Assembly: GCF_900113025.1 (NCBI RefSeq)
Contig: NZ_FONT01000002.1
Span: forward strand, 149,460 to 213,459
Length of the DNA: 64,000 nt
Direction of reading: 5' to 3'
Origin: Alteribacillus iranensis
GTDB taxonomy: Bacteria > Bacillota > Bacilli > Bacillales > Marinococcaceae
Within the stretch, counting starts at the first letter, position 1. Each line of letters begins with the position of its first letter. The notes beneath the pieces were generated by a model. That model saw nothing but the letters and a program-made list of their open reading frames with translations, ran no database searches and was not told the DNA's origin. Position numbers and translations under genes: made by a program. Positions 36,167-44,525 of the stretch are shown in pieces.

Positions 36167-37375
36167 TTATAACAACCATATTTGTACCGTGTCGCCACGT
36201 TTATGTCCGTTGGAATGGCCTGGTATGTTAATCAAGCAGGTTGTCTGATGTAAATTGCCGAGAGAGCTCGATTGGTCGCTGCCAACTGGAGTTACATACA
36301 ATTGTCCATTGGCATCAAACCTGTATTGTCCTCGTAAAATACGGTCAAAAGAAGATTGTTTAAGGTAATCTTTTTCTAAGACTGCTTTCGTTTCAATCAT
36401 TGTATCCGTCGTCTTGAGTAATTGGCTGATATAGCTTCGGATAAAGAGCTGAAATCCAATATAACAAGCCCCAGGATTACCAGAAAGCGCCATCAATAGA
36501 GTGTCACCGAGCATCGCAGCACTTGTCGGACTGCCCGGACGCATTTGGATTTTGTTAAATAAAAAAGTGTTATCAAGCACAATATCCGCCATGAAATCAA
36601 AGTCACCAACAGACACACCGCCTGTTGTCACAATGAGATCCACTTCTTCAGCCAATTGAGTTAACTCTTTTTCTATACTTTCCTTCTCGTCAGCAAGCTG
36701 GCCAGAGTATGTCACTTCTGAGCCGTGTTCACGAAGCAATTGCTCTAACAGTGGCTTGTTGCTGTCATATATTTTCCCGTCTTGTAATGCTTCTCCTGCA
36801 GAAAGAAGCTCTGAACCGGTGGAGAGTACAGCGGCTTTTGGCTTACGATAGACAGAAATGGTCTCCATTCCAAACGCCTTGAACAGACTAATCGTTCCAC
36901 TGTTAATTTTTTCTCCCTTGGACAGAATTTTGTCTTCTTTCCGAAAATCAGAGCCAATCGGGTTTATGTTATCGGTTTCATGAGTGTCGAGGATACGTAC
37001 TTTTTGCGGATTTTCCGTCGTTTCAGTTTGTTCTAGCATAATAATCTTGCCGGCAGAGTCAGGAACTTTCGCGCCCGTCATAATACGGACAGCTTCTCGC
37101 TCCCCCAATTCACCAGGAAATACAAAGCCACAAGGAACATTGCCCACTACTGTAAATTCCTTGGGGAATGGGCCGTCATCCTCTTTCCGAATGGCGTAAC
37201 CGTCATATAGGGATCTTCTAAAAGATGGAATGGAAACAGGAGCATATTGATCTTCGGCTACCACGAAGCCGATACTGTCATCGACAGGAATATCAATTTG
37301 ATCAAGTGGTTTGTCGAACTGAAGCAGCCTGTCTCTCGCTTCCTCAATCTTTATGGCTTGTCTTGCTTTTATCAT
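36167..37375 (-). CDS. moeA: Molybdopterin molybdenumtransferase MoeA
   Basis: A 402-residue enzyme that inserts molybdate into adenylated molybdopterin. Typical segments are SFRRSLYDGYAI, IMTGAKVPDSA, VLSTGSELLSAGE, TTGGVSVGDFDFM and ALSGNPGACYIGFQLFIRSY. It is the first gene of a moeA-moaE-moaD unit running toward the convergent moeB-like gene. It supplies cofactor for the CoxL-type enzyme. Nothing unusual in the frame. Confidence 0.94.
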   Translation of the reverse strand: MIKARQAIKIEEARDRLLQFDKPLDQIDIPVDDSIGFVVAEDQYAPVSIPSFRRSLYDGYAIRKEDDGPFPKEFTVVGNVPCGFVFPGELGEREAVRIMTGAKVPDSAGKIIMLEQTETTENPQKVRILDTHETDNINPIGSDFRKEDKILSKGEKINSGTISLFKAFGMETISVYRKPKAAVLSTGSELLSAGEALQDGKIYDSNKPLLEQLLREHGSEVTYSGQLADEKESIEKELTQLAEEVDLIVTTGGVSVGDFDFMADIVLDNTFLFNKIQMRPGSPTSAAMLGDTLLMALSGNPGACYIGFQLFIRSYISQLLKTTDTMIETKAVLEKDYLKQSSFDRILRGQYRFDANGQLYVTPVGSDQSSSLGNLHQTTCLINIPGHSNGHKRGDTVQIWLL

Positions 37376-37664
37376 CTGTTATCCCTCGTTCTATTGAAAG
37401 ATTATTTTATTCTTATTAACATGCAATAACCGTTCCAATTTTCAAAACGTTGGCAGCATGGGGCGTCTAGCTTTTGGAAAATGTCAGCGGATTTCAAAAG
37501 TGAATAACTTTTTTACTTCTAAAACTCAAGAGGCATGTGAGGAAGTTATTCGATCCCTTCCCCATGGAAACAATCAAGTGAAACGAAAGGAGAGAAAAAT
37601 TGGCGGCAATTGTTATTGTAAAAGGCTACCTATGCAAACTTTGTTGCTTTAAATGAAGAAATAG

Positions 37665-37835
37665 ATTCGCTATCGGCGGACGCTTTCCGCGGGCACGGCT
37701 TCAACTCCCCCGAAACTCGCCGAGCTTGTTTCGGTTGATTTTCAGCTCGTGCTGCGACGAACAGGACGTTCTAGTGTCGGTTTGGTCACAGGACGTGACC
37801 TTTTAGCCGACGACCGCAGGAGTCGCCGCCTATCG
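37665..37835. repeat. Bacillaceae-type intergenic repeat
   Basis: A GC-rich block that starts CGGCGGACGCTTTCCGCGGG and ends CGCAGGAGTCGCCGCC, so its ends are inversely related (CGGCGG...CCGCC). It resembles the 'CTTTCCGCGGGCACGGCTTC' elements scattered in Bacillaceae genomes. It lies in the 37376-38016 gap; a 64-codon open frame at 37458-37652 in that gap matches nothing I recognise. Confidence 0.6.
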
Positions 37836-37978
37836 CTCATCTATACTCGTATTTTTCAAACAACAATCTTTTAGAAAACAGCCTTGTAAAAAAAATCGCA
37901 AGCATTTGTTGAGGCGACCTTGAGTCGATAAGGCTTGAGCAGTACAGAGAAAATGCTGAACCTTCCTATTTTACAGAA

Positions 37979-38005
37979 AGAGGGCTTCATGAAAGCCCCC
38001 CTCTT
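37979..38005 (-). terminator. Terminator of the pxpB-pxpC-accB-accC-pxpA operon
   Basis: In minus-strand RNA GGGCTT and AAGCCC (37993-37998 with 37982-37987) pair around TCATG, extended by AGAG/CTCT and followed by TTTCTG. It lies 12 nt after the pxpA stop codon. Confidence 0.7.
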
Positions 38006-38016
38006 GCGTATAGGTG

Positions 38017-38775
38017 TTACCCTTTTACAGAAGTAATATCAACGTTTGCTGATTGCAAAGCCTCTGTTATGGTCTTTGCGAGCTTGGGTGCTCCTGGTGT
38101 GTCGCCATGGATACATACGGTTTCTGCTTCGAGCTTCACGTCTTCTCCCTCGTTTGTGATCACTCTTCCTTCGGTAACGATACGGACGACACGCTCTGCC
38201 ATTTTGTCGTAGTCTTCGATCGCAGAGCCTTTCCGCGTCATAACGATAGAACCTTCTTTCGTATGTTCGCGATCCGCGTAAGCTTCTTTTGCAACCGGAA
38301 CGCCCATTTTTTGTGCTTCTTCATACACTTCTGACCGGGCTAATGAAAAGACAACCATGTTCGGATCTGCTTCATGCACTGCTTCTAAAATCGTGCGCGC
38401 CAAGTCACGGTCTCTCATTGCTTTCATGAAAAGAGCTCCATGCGGCTTACAGTGCTGCAGCTGAATGTCTTCCGCGCGGGCAAATTCACGCAATGCCCCC
38501 ATTTGATAAGTCACATAATCTTTCACTTCACTGGCAGTAGCTGCCATATCACGACGACCAAACCCTAGTAAGTCTGGAAAACCAGGATGGGCTCCAATCT
38601 TTACGTCATACTCTTTCGCAAGTTTTACTGTCTTTCTCATGACGTGCGGATCTCCGCCGTGATAACCGCAGGCAATATTCGCTGAGGTAATATACTGCAT
38701 CATTTCCTCATCGTTTCCGAGGACATACTGGCTGAAGCTCTCTCCCATGTCACAGTTCAAATCAATCTTTGCCAT
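38017..38775 (-). CDS. pxpA: 5-oxoprolinase subunit PxpA (LamB/YcsF family)
   Basis: A 252-residue member of the LamB/YcsF family, which with PxpB and PxpC cleaves 5-oxoproline to glutamate using ATP. Signatures are KIDLNCDMGESF at the start, TSANIACGYHGGDPHVM, and GAHPGFPDLLGFGRRDM. It is the last gene of the operon after accC (1 nt gap). The operon also carries biotin carboxylase and biotin carrier genes, an association common in Firmicutes whose exact reaction is less clear. Confidence 0.94.
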   Translation of the reverse strand: MAKIDLNCDMGESFSQYVLGNDEEMMQYITSANIACGYHGGDPHVMRKTVKLAKEYDVKIGAHPGFPDLLGFGRRDMAATASEVKDYVTYQMGALREFARAEDIQLQHCKPHGALFMKAMRDRDLARTILEAVHEADPNMVVFSLARSEVYEEAQKMGVPVAKEAYADREHTKEGSIVMTRKGSAIEDYDKMAERVVRIVTEGRVITNEGEDVKLEAETVCIHGDTPGAPKLAKTITEALQSANVDITSVKG

Positions 38776-38776
38776 A

Positions 38777-40129
38777 TTAGCTCACCCCCTCAAGTCCAAG
38801 TGATTTAATGAATTGGGTCGTGTAGTTTCCACTCACAAAGTCTTTGTTTTCCATAATTTGCTTCAAGAGATCCAGGTTCGTCGTTAACCCTTCTACTTCT
38901 ATTTGATCAAGCACTCGTTTCATATTTTCAATGGCTGCGCTGCGGCCTGCGCCATGTACAATAATTTTTCCGATCATCGGGTCATAGAAAGGCGTTACTT
39001 TGCTTCCTTCTATCACGCCGAAATCAAGACGGACATTCTCTGATGGAACGGTTAGCTTTTCAATGGTTCCTGGTGAAGGGAAGAATGTTTTCGGATCTTC
39101 GGCGTACAGACGACATTCGATGGCGTGACCTTGTTTTTGAATGTCTTCCTGTACAAGCGGAAGCTTCTCTCCAGCTGCGACTTTCAACTGCCATTCAACA
39201 AGATCCAATCCGCTCACTTCTTCCGTTACCGGGTGTTCCACTTGAAGACGTGTGTTCATTTCGAGGAAGTAAAAACTGCCATCTTCATCGAAAATAAATT
39301 CCATTGTTCCTGCATTGGTGTACCCGATTTCTTTCACACCACGAACAGCTGCTTCGAGAAGCTCTGCTCGTTTTTCTTCATTGAGAAAAGGTGACGGGCT
39401 TTCTTCGATAATTTTTTGATTACGGCGCTGCACGGAACACTCCCTCTCAAACACGTGAACCACATTGCCGTGATGGTCCGCAACGACTTGTACTTCAATA
39501 TGGCGAGGCTTTGTAATTAATTTTTCCAAAAATACAGCTCCGTCATTAAAGTAAGACTCTGCCTGCTGGACCGTAGAATCAAACGCACGCTCGAGTTCTT
39601 CACGGCTGTGAACGAGCTTCATCCCAATTCCACCGCCGCCAGCGCTTGCTTTCAGCATCAGCGGATAACCGAGAGTTTCTGCTGTTTCGAGCGCTTCTTC
39701 TATCGAATTCAACTTACCTTCTGACCCCGGTACAACGGGAACATTTGCTTTCTGCATCTGTTCTCGCGCCGACAGCTTACTTCCCATAATCTTCATAATA
39801 TCGGCGGAAGGGCCAATGAACGTAATATTTTCTTTTTCACAACGCTCGACGAAATCAGGATTTTCCGATAAGAAACCATATCCCGGGTGGATCGCATCTG
39901 TATTTGTTTCTTTCGCTACATCAATGATTTTATCAACGACTAAGTAGCTCTTCTTTGCTTGAGACGGCCCGACACAAACGGCCTCATCCGCTGCATGCAC
40001 GAATGGTGCATCCGCATCCGCTTCGGAATAAACAGCTACTGTCTGAATGCCGAGTTTTTTGCATGTATCGATAATTCGAAGAGCGATCTCTCCCCGATTA
40101 GCAATTAACACTTTGTTGAAATAAGCCAT
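38777..40129 (-). CDS. accC: Biotin carboxylase (AccC-like)
   Basis: A 450-residue ATP-grasp enzyme that carboxylates biotin on the carrier protein encoded just upstream. FNKVLIANRGEIALRIIDTCKKLG begins the biotin-carboxylase N-domain; KASAGGGGIGMKLV is the ATP-binding glycine loop, and EMNTRLQVEHPVTEEVSGLDLVEWQ the active site. Because it lies inside a pxp operon rather than with accA/accD, it probably serves a pathway-specific carboxylation step linked to PxpB/C. Confidence 0.94.
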   Translation of the reverse strand: MAYFNKVLIANRGEIALRIIDTCKKLGIQTVAVYSEADADAPFVHAADEAVCVGPSQAKKSYLVVDKIIDVAKETNTDAIHPGYGFLSENPDFVERCEKENITFIGPSADIMKIMGSKLSAREQMQKANVPVVPGSEGKLNSIEEALETAETLGYPLMLKASAGGGGIGMKLVHSREELERAFDSTVQQAESYFNDGAVFLEKLITKPRHIEVQVVADHHGNVVHVFERECSVQRRNQKIIEESPSPFLNEEKRAELLEAAVRGVKEIGYTNAGTMEFIFDEDGSFYFLEMNTRLQVEHPVTEEVSGLDLVEWQLKVAAGEKLPLVQEDIQKQGHAIECRLYAEDPKTFFPSPGTIEKLTVPSENVRLDFGVIEGSKVTPFYDPMIGKIIVHGAGRSAAIENMKRVLDQIEVEGLTTNLDLLKQIMENKDFVSGNYTTQFIKSLGLEGVS

Positions 40130-40198
40130 ACATTTCCACCTCTATGTTAGTAAAAGGCGAAGACGCTGTTTCACTGCTTCTTCGCCTCATTCTTTTTG

Positions 40199-40435
40199 TT
40201 AGGATATTGTCGCTATTTCTTGGCCTGCTTCGATTTCACTTTCATTTTCTACATGAAACTTCTCAATGACTCCGTCTTTCTCTGCTTTCACTTCATAAAA
40301 ATTCTTCATTACCTCAACAAGTCCGAGAATGTCGCCTTCTTTCACGGAATCTCCTTCATTCACATATACATCCTTATCCGGAGACGGCTTGCGGTAAAAA
40401 ATCCCTGGTAGTGGTGATAAAACTTTGTCTGCCAT
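40199..40435 (-). CDS. accB: Biotin carboxyl carrier protein (short form)
   Basis: A 78-residue single-domain biotinyl protein. The biotin site is Lys44 in LVEVMKNFYEV, a variant of the usual EAMKM, followed by GVIEKFHVENESEIEAGQEIATI. It lacks the Pro/Ala-rich N-terminal part of the fatty-acid AccB, in line with a dedicated partner for the accC at 38777-40129. It sits between pxpC and accC on the same strand. Confidence 0.92.
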   Translation of the reverse strand: MADKVLSPLPGIFYRKPSPDKDVYVNEGDSVKEGDILGLVEVMKNFYEVKAEKDGVIEKFHVENESEIEAGQEIATIS

Positions 40436-40450
40436 TATAAATTCCTCCCT

Positions 40451-41425
40451 TTATTGCGCTACAAATTGTCTTACTTTCTCTACGGTGTCTCTGTATTCTT
40501 TTCTTGCTTGTAATGCCTCTTCGATATCAACAGAAACGAAGCGAACTTTCTCGTTGGTTTTCACTTGCGCCATTTTATCGAGGTCGGTGCTGATGATTGT
40601 ACAGATTGTAACGTAGCCTCCACCTGTAACCGCATCATTCAAGAGAGCAATCGGCTCAACGCCGTCTGGAACTTGAATGGAGCCGATCGGGTAACCGAGG
40701 TCAACAACGTTTGACGCGTTACTTCCCGCTCCAAATGGTTGTTCTCTTTCCACGAAATGAAGACGTTCGCCTTTAAAGCGGTAACCGACACGGTTGGCTT
40801 CTGTGGTGACAGACCATTCACGCTCGAAGAATCGCTTTTTGCTTTCTTCCGTTAAGCGGTAGCTGCACAAACCAAGAATGACGCGGATTTCGTTATCTCC
40901 GCTGAAGTCCAGGCGATATTCTTCCGGAAGACTTGTTCCTTCTTTAACTTCTTGTTTTTTATCATTCCCGATTTTTAATTCATCACCCGCTTGGAGAGCA
41001 CGTCCTTCCATTCCACCGACGCCGCACAGCGTGTAAGTGGAACGGGAATCCATAATAACAGGAACGTCAACTCCACCAGCTACAGCTAAGTAAACGCGAG
41101 CTCCTTTTTTCACAAAGTCAAACGATAACTCATCGCCTGCCTTGATGGAATGCGTTTCCCACATAGGTACGGCTTCTCCGTTAATTTTCGGCGGGATTTC
41201 TCCCCCTGTAACAGCGATAAACGCATCCTGTTGAAACTCAAGGGTTGGTCCCATATATGTAATTTCGAGAGAAGCTGCATTTTCATCATTGCCGACAAGC
41301 AAATTCCCTACCGTGTAAGAATATTTATCCATTGCTCCGGAAGGCGGCATGCCGACGTCATAATAACCAATTCGTCCATAGTCCTGTACCGTTGTTTGGA
41401 GTCCGGGATTTTTTACTTTAATCAT
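40451..41425 (-). CDS. pxpC: 5-oxoprolinase subunit PxpC (KipA family), copy 1
   Basis: A 324-residue protein of the biotin-dependent carboxyltransferase/KipA family. MIKVKNPGLQTTVQDYGRIGYYDVGMPPSGAMDKYS and GLCSYRLTEESKKRF are typical, as is NDAVTGGGYVTICTIISTDLDKMAQ near the end. It forms the PxpBC complex with the upstream pxpB, which it overlaps by 4 nt. It is a paralogue of the protein at 42661-43635, with the same length. Confidence 0.93.
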   Translation of the reverse strand: MIKVKNPGLQTTVQDYGRIGYYDVGMPPSGAMDKYSYTVGNLLVGNDENAASLEITYMGPTLEFQQDAFIAVTGGEIPPKINGEAVPMWETHSIKAGDELSFDFVKKGARVYLAVAGGVDVPVIMDSRSTYTLCGVGGMEGRALQAGDELKIGNDKKQEVKEGTSLPEEYRLDFSGDNEIRVILGLCSYRLTEESKKRFFEREWSVTTEANRVGYRFKGERLHFVEREQPFGAGSNASNVVDLGYPIGSIQVPDGVEPIALLNDAVTGGGYVTICTIISTDLDKMAQVKTNEKVRFVSVDIEEALQARKEYRDTVEKVRQFVAQ

Positions 41426-42294
41426 GCATACAACCTCCCTAACACGTCATCTGAAAACGCTTTCGGATTTTCCAGCACCTGTTGAGGAGTGAACGTGAAC
41501 TCTTTGATTAAATAGCGGAACGTTCCATCTTCTACTTCTTTACGGATCTTTTTATATTCATCCATAGTAATGCTGCGGAAGCGAAGCAAATCTCCTTGTC
41601 TCGGGAACGTCATCGAATCTTTGAAATCATGGAGGCGCTGTTCATTTTCAAAGATCGGTGCTGCCGCTGTTCCGAACAACTGATAGCCGCCTGCGCCTTG
41701 AACAGGGTAAATAACCGCAAATGCACCGCCAAACCCAAACGCTCTTTCGGACGTAAACGTACGCGGGCGAACATACTTCGGAACTTCGATTTGTTGTTCG
41801 CGAGGTACCATTTGATAACACCACGGCAGACCAGGTACAAAACCAATCATGGAAGCGATGTACGGGTAATCCGTGATGGCTTGAATTAAGTCTTCTTTTG
41901 AATCAAAGCCATTGATGCGTGCTGCATACTCTAAGTCTGTCGAATTAGGATCTTGGTGGCGATCTCTATTATTCATTACTGTTTCATGCGTCCACGGATC
42001 TTCAAACAAGATCGGCATGTCGACAATACGAGATTTAATTTCAAAACCTTCGAGTGATACGGTTTTCTCCAACTCTTTCAATTTTGAAATAAGATCATCC
42101 GGATGGATCTCTTCTGGCTTAAATCGAATCATGTAAGACGCATTCGAAGGACATATGTCCACAATTCCAGGTACGTTATCTTCTTTTAATTGTTTTGTGA
42201 TGGCCATGGCTTGGAAATTCACTTCTAAACTCATTTCCTCCGCCAATTCGACAAAAATAAACTCATCACCGCCATATTCGTAACGGGGCACCAT
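41422..42294 (-). CDS. pxpB: 5-oxoprolinase subunit PxpB (KipI family), copy 1
   Basis: A 290-residue KipI-type protein: SYMIRFKPEEIHPDDLISKLKEL, then the cyclophilin-like part with SMIGFVPGLPWCYQMV, PRTFTSERAFGFGGAFAVIYPVQGAGGYQLFG and PGDL-like RQGDLLRFRSIT. Longer than minimal KipI because of N- and C-terminal extensions also present in copy 2. First gene of a five-gene operon behind the sigma-54 promoter at 42354-42371, with AGAGGTGA before ATG 42294. Confidence 0.93.
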   Translation of the reverse strand: MVPRYEYGGDEFIFVELAEEMSLEVNFQAMAITKQLKEDNVPGIVDICPSNASYMIRFKPEEIHPDDLISKLKELEKTVSLEGFEIKSRIVDMPILFEDPWTHETVMNNRDRHQDPNSTDLEYAARINGFDSKEDLIQAITDYPYIASMIGFVPGLPWCYQMVPREQQIEVPKYVRPRTFTSERAFGFGGAFAVIYPVQGAGGYQLFGTAAAPIFENEQRLHDFKDSMTFPRQGDLLRFRSITMDEYKKIRKEVEDGTFRYLIKEFTFTPQQVLENPKAFSDDVLGRLYA

Positions 42295-42353
42295 CCTTCA
42301 CCTCTCTTATGGTTGTTCTTTCATTTATTTCAAAAAAATCTTTCAACTATATA

Positions 42354-42371
42354 ATGCAAATACTATGCCAA
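42354..42371 (-). promoter_or_regulatory. Sigma-54 promoter of the pxpB operon
   Basis: The minus strand reads TTGGCATAGTATTTGCAT: GG and GC are exactly 10 bases apart, as in the TTGGCAC-N5-TTGCW consensus. Transcription should begin near 42344, about 50 nt before pxpB. Two activator-like palindromes lie 53-86 bp upstream. Confidence 0.88.
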
Positions 42372-42423
42372 CTCACGAAATTCCACTCGTTCCGTATTTT
42401 CTTTTTTTCTATCTTCGTTTTTC

Positions 42424-42457
42424 TTTCAAAAATAAAAGGGATATTTCATAAATGAAA
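42424..42457. promoter_or_regulatory. Tandem palindromes, putative upstream activator sites
   Basis: TTTCATAAATGAAA (42444-42457) is a palindrome and TTTCAAAAATAAAA (42424-42437) a weaker copy; their starts are 20 bp apart. The same motif occurs upstream of the hyuA sigma-54 promoter (52860-52894) and in the promoter of the sigma-54 activator (46607-46620). Confidence 0.7.
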
Positions 42458-42546
42458 GGCAGTCGTCTTTTTTTTTGGCTCTTACTTACCTGTTGCCAGA
42501 ATTATTTAAATTATTTACGTATGCTCCTCCTTTTTTTCTTTGTATT

Positions 42547-42581
42547 GGAGAGAGGCTTTCTCCGTTCACAAACCTCTCTCC
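42547..42581. terminator. Hairpin downstream of pxpC copy 2
   Basis: GGAGAGAGG (42547-42555) pairs with CCTCTCTCC (42573-42581). It lies 80 nt after the pxpC2 stop. The following T-run is poor, so it may stabilise rather than end the transcript. Confidence 0.5.
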
Positions 42582-42660
42582 TACTAATTCTCTAGTTCTC
42601 TTTTCATTTCCTGCTTCTTAGACAGATTTTGTACTAGTCTTGTCGCATTCCAGCTTTTTC

Positions 42661-43635
42661 TCATAACAATATTTCCTCTAGTTTTCCGAGCCTCGCTTTT
42701 CTATTCTTTCTAGCTTCCATTGCTTGATCGAACGTAATAGCCCGGAAACGTGACGTAGACTTCGGTCGCAACTGAGCCATTCGATCCAAGTCTGAACTAA
42801 TAACAGCACCGACGGATACATAACTCCCCCCAGTAGTGCCGTCATTTTGAAGGACAATGAGTTCTTCCTCATTCACAAACATCACCGAGCCAATCGGATA
42901 GGCGAAATCAACAACATCTGCCGGACCTCCGGCTGCTCCGAATGGCCGATGTTGTTGAGAAAAAGATACCTTTCCCCCTTTGTACCGATATGCCACTCGG
43001 CTGGATTCGTAGGACACTGTCCAATCCGTAGATAAGAAATTTTTCAACCCTTCGTCACTTAATAAATAGCTTGAAAGTCCGATCGTAAATCGTAATTCTT
43101 GAAAATCGTCCAATAAGGGAGTGTACGTGAGCGGCACGGATTTTCCGACCTGTTTAAATGCACCGGGTAACGGCTCATTGATTGGCAGCTCATCGCCTTC
43201 TTTCAGCTTCCTCCCTTTAAAGCCGCCAATTTTATTAAATTCATAAGTGGACTTACTCCCATATATTTCATCCACTTGAACGCCACCTGAAATACATAGG
43301 TAGCTTTTCACACCTTTGCGACACTCCTGAACCGACAAAATATCCCCTTCTTTGACCTCAAACGCTTCCCAAAAAGGGATAGGGTCATGGTTTAAGTATG
43401 CCTTCATAGGAGCTCCCGTTAATGCAACGACAGTCCTTTTATGGAATTCAAACGTACTGCCGACAAGTGTCATTTCTAAAGCAGCAAAGTTCATCGGGTT
43501 CGCAACGAGCATATTACCAATATAATAAGAGTATTTATCCGCAGCTCCTGATGGTGGGAGTCCTAAGTAGTAGGTTCCAGTTCGGCCTGTGTCTTGCACC
43601 GTTGTCCAAAATCCTGCCTTTTTTATGTGAATCAT
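42661..43635 (-). CDS. PxpC/KipA family protein, copy 2
   Basis: A 324-residue paralogue of the PxpC at 40451-41425: IHIKKAGFWTTVQDTGRTGTYYLGLPPSGAADKYS, then GLSSYLLSDEGLKNFL and NDGTTGGSYVSVGAVISSDLDRMAQL. It overlaps the pxpB copy 2 gene by 4 nt and is last in an operon beginning with the sigma-54 activator at 46575. No biotin carrier or pxpA accompanies this pair, so it may act on a different cyclic amide or borrow partners from the neighbouring operon. Confidence 0.9.
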   Translation of the reverse strand: MIHIKKAGFWTTVQDTGRTGTYYLGLPPSGAADKYSYYIGNMLVANPMNFAALEMTLVGSTFEFHKRTVVALTGAPMKAYLNHDPIPFWEAFEVKEGDILSVQECRKGVKSYLCISGGVQVDEIYGSKSTYEFNKIGGFKGRKLKEGDELPINEPLPGAFKQVGKSVPLTYTPLLDDFQELRFTIGLSSYLLSDEGLKNFLSTDWTVSYESSRVAYRYKGGKVSFSQQHRPFGAAGGPADVVDFAYPIGSVMFVNEEELIVLQNDGTTGGSYVSVGAVISSDLDRMAQLRPKSTSRFRAITFDQAMEARKNRKARLGKLEEILL

Positions 43636-44525
43636 TGGATGTCCTCCATCAGCTCTTGAATATACTTTTTTCCTTTATTGACATATTCCAGCGGTGAGAG
43701 CTCAATATCTTTCTTGTTAAAGCGGTACGTCCCGTCTTTTATTTCCTTGCGAATTCGCATGTACTCCGACTCATTCACCGGTCGGTACTTCCATAAATCT
43801 CCTAAACGAGCTAAAAAGGAAGTGTCTTGAAAATCAGCCAGTTTCTGAGAGGAGTCATACACAGGGACAGCGGATCTTCCTATTAATTGGTAGCTTCCGG
43901 AGCCTCTCACGGGATATATCACTGTAAAAGCGCCCCCGACGCCAACACTTCTTTCAGGTGTATCGGTTCTCGGACTTTTATATTTAGGTGCTTGAATCAT
44001 TTCCTGTTCTTTCAAACCTAGTGGAAATTGCCAAGCCGTTCCTGGCATAAAGCCAAGCATCGTAATTAAATAAGGAATGCTGGAATGATGTTCAATAAAC
44101 GCTTCTTTGTCCGAAAAGCCATTCATCTTCATACAAAATTCTAAATTAGAAAGAGAAGGATCAGGGTGTCTGTCAATAAACCGGTCCGTGCATTCTCTCG
44201 TTACCGGGTCGTCGTACCACACAGGAATTTCGAGCATTCGCACGGAGATGCCGAGGTTTGCAGGATCACTTTTCGTGTAATCAATTTCTTTTAAATAATC
44301 CACCAGATCTTTTCCTGATATGACTTCCGGGTTATAACGAACCAAGTAGGAGGCATTGGAAGATACAACATCGCTAATTCCGGGAATATTTCTGTCCCGC
44401 AGCTCCTTTGTGACCGCTAGTGCTTTCAGATTGCTTTCCACTTTCATATCTCTTGTAATTTCTGCATAAATGAATTCATCTCCCCCGAAACTGAAGACTG
44501 TTTCCGGAAGACTAAACGTTGGCAT
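43632..44525 (-). CDS. PxpB/KipI family protein, copy 2
   Basis: A 297-residue paralogue of the PxpB at 41422-42294, with SYLVRYNPEVISGKDLVDYLKEI, TMLGFMPGTAWQFPLGL, PRTDTPERSVGVGGAFTVIYPVRGSGSYQLIG and RLGDLWKYRPV. Its start overlaps the end of the sigma-54 activator gene by 14 nt, so the three genes are one unit. Its partner is the pxpC copy 2 directly downstream. Confidence 0.9.
   Translation of the reverse strand: MPTFSLPETVFSFGGDEFIYAEITRDMKVESNLKALAVTKELRDRNIPGISDVVSSNASYLVRYNPEVISGKDLVDYLKEIDYTKSDPANLGISVRMLEIPVWYDDPVTRECTDRFIDRHPDPSLSNLEFCMKMNGFSDKEAFIEHHSSIPYLITMLGFMPGTAWQFPLGLKEQEMIQAPKYKSPRTDTPERSVGVGGAFTVIYPVRGSGSYQLIGRSAVPVYDSSQKLADFQDTSFLARLGDLWKYRPVNESEYMRIRKEIKDGTYRFNKKDIELSPLEYVNKGKKYIQELMEDIQ

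Noticed and set aside
37458-37652. 64-codon open frame in the moeA-pxpA gap
   Set aside because: No recognisable family, no clear ribosome site, and an unusual composition next to an intergenic repeat; not annotated as a gene.
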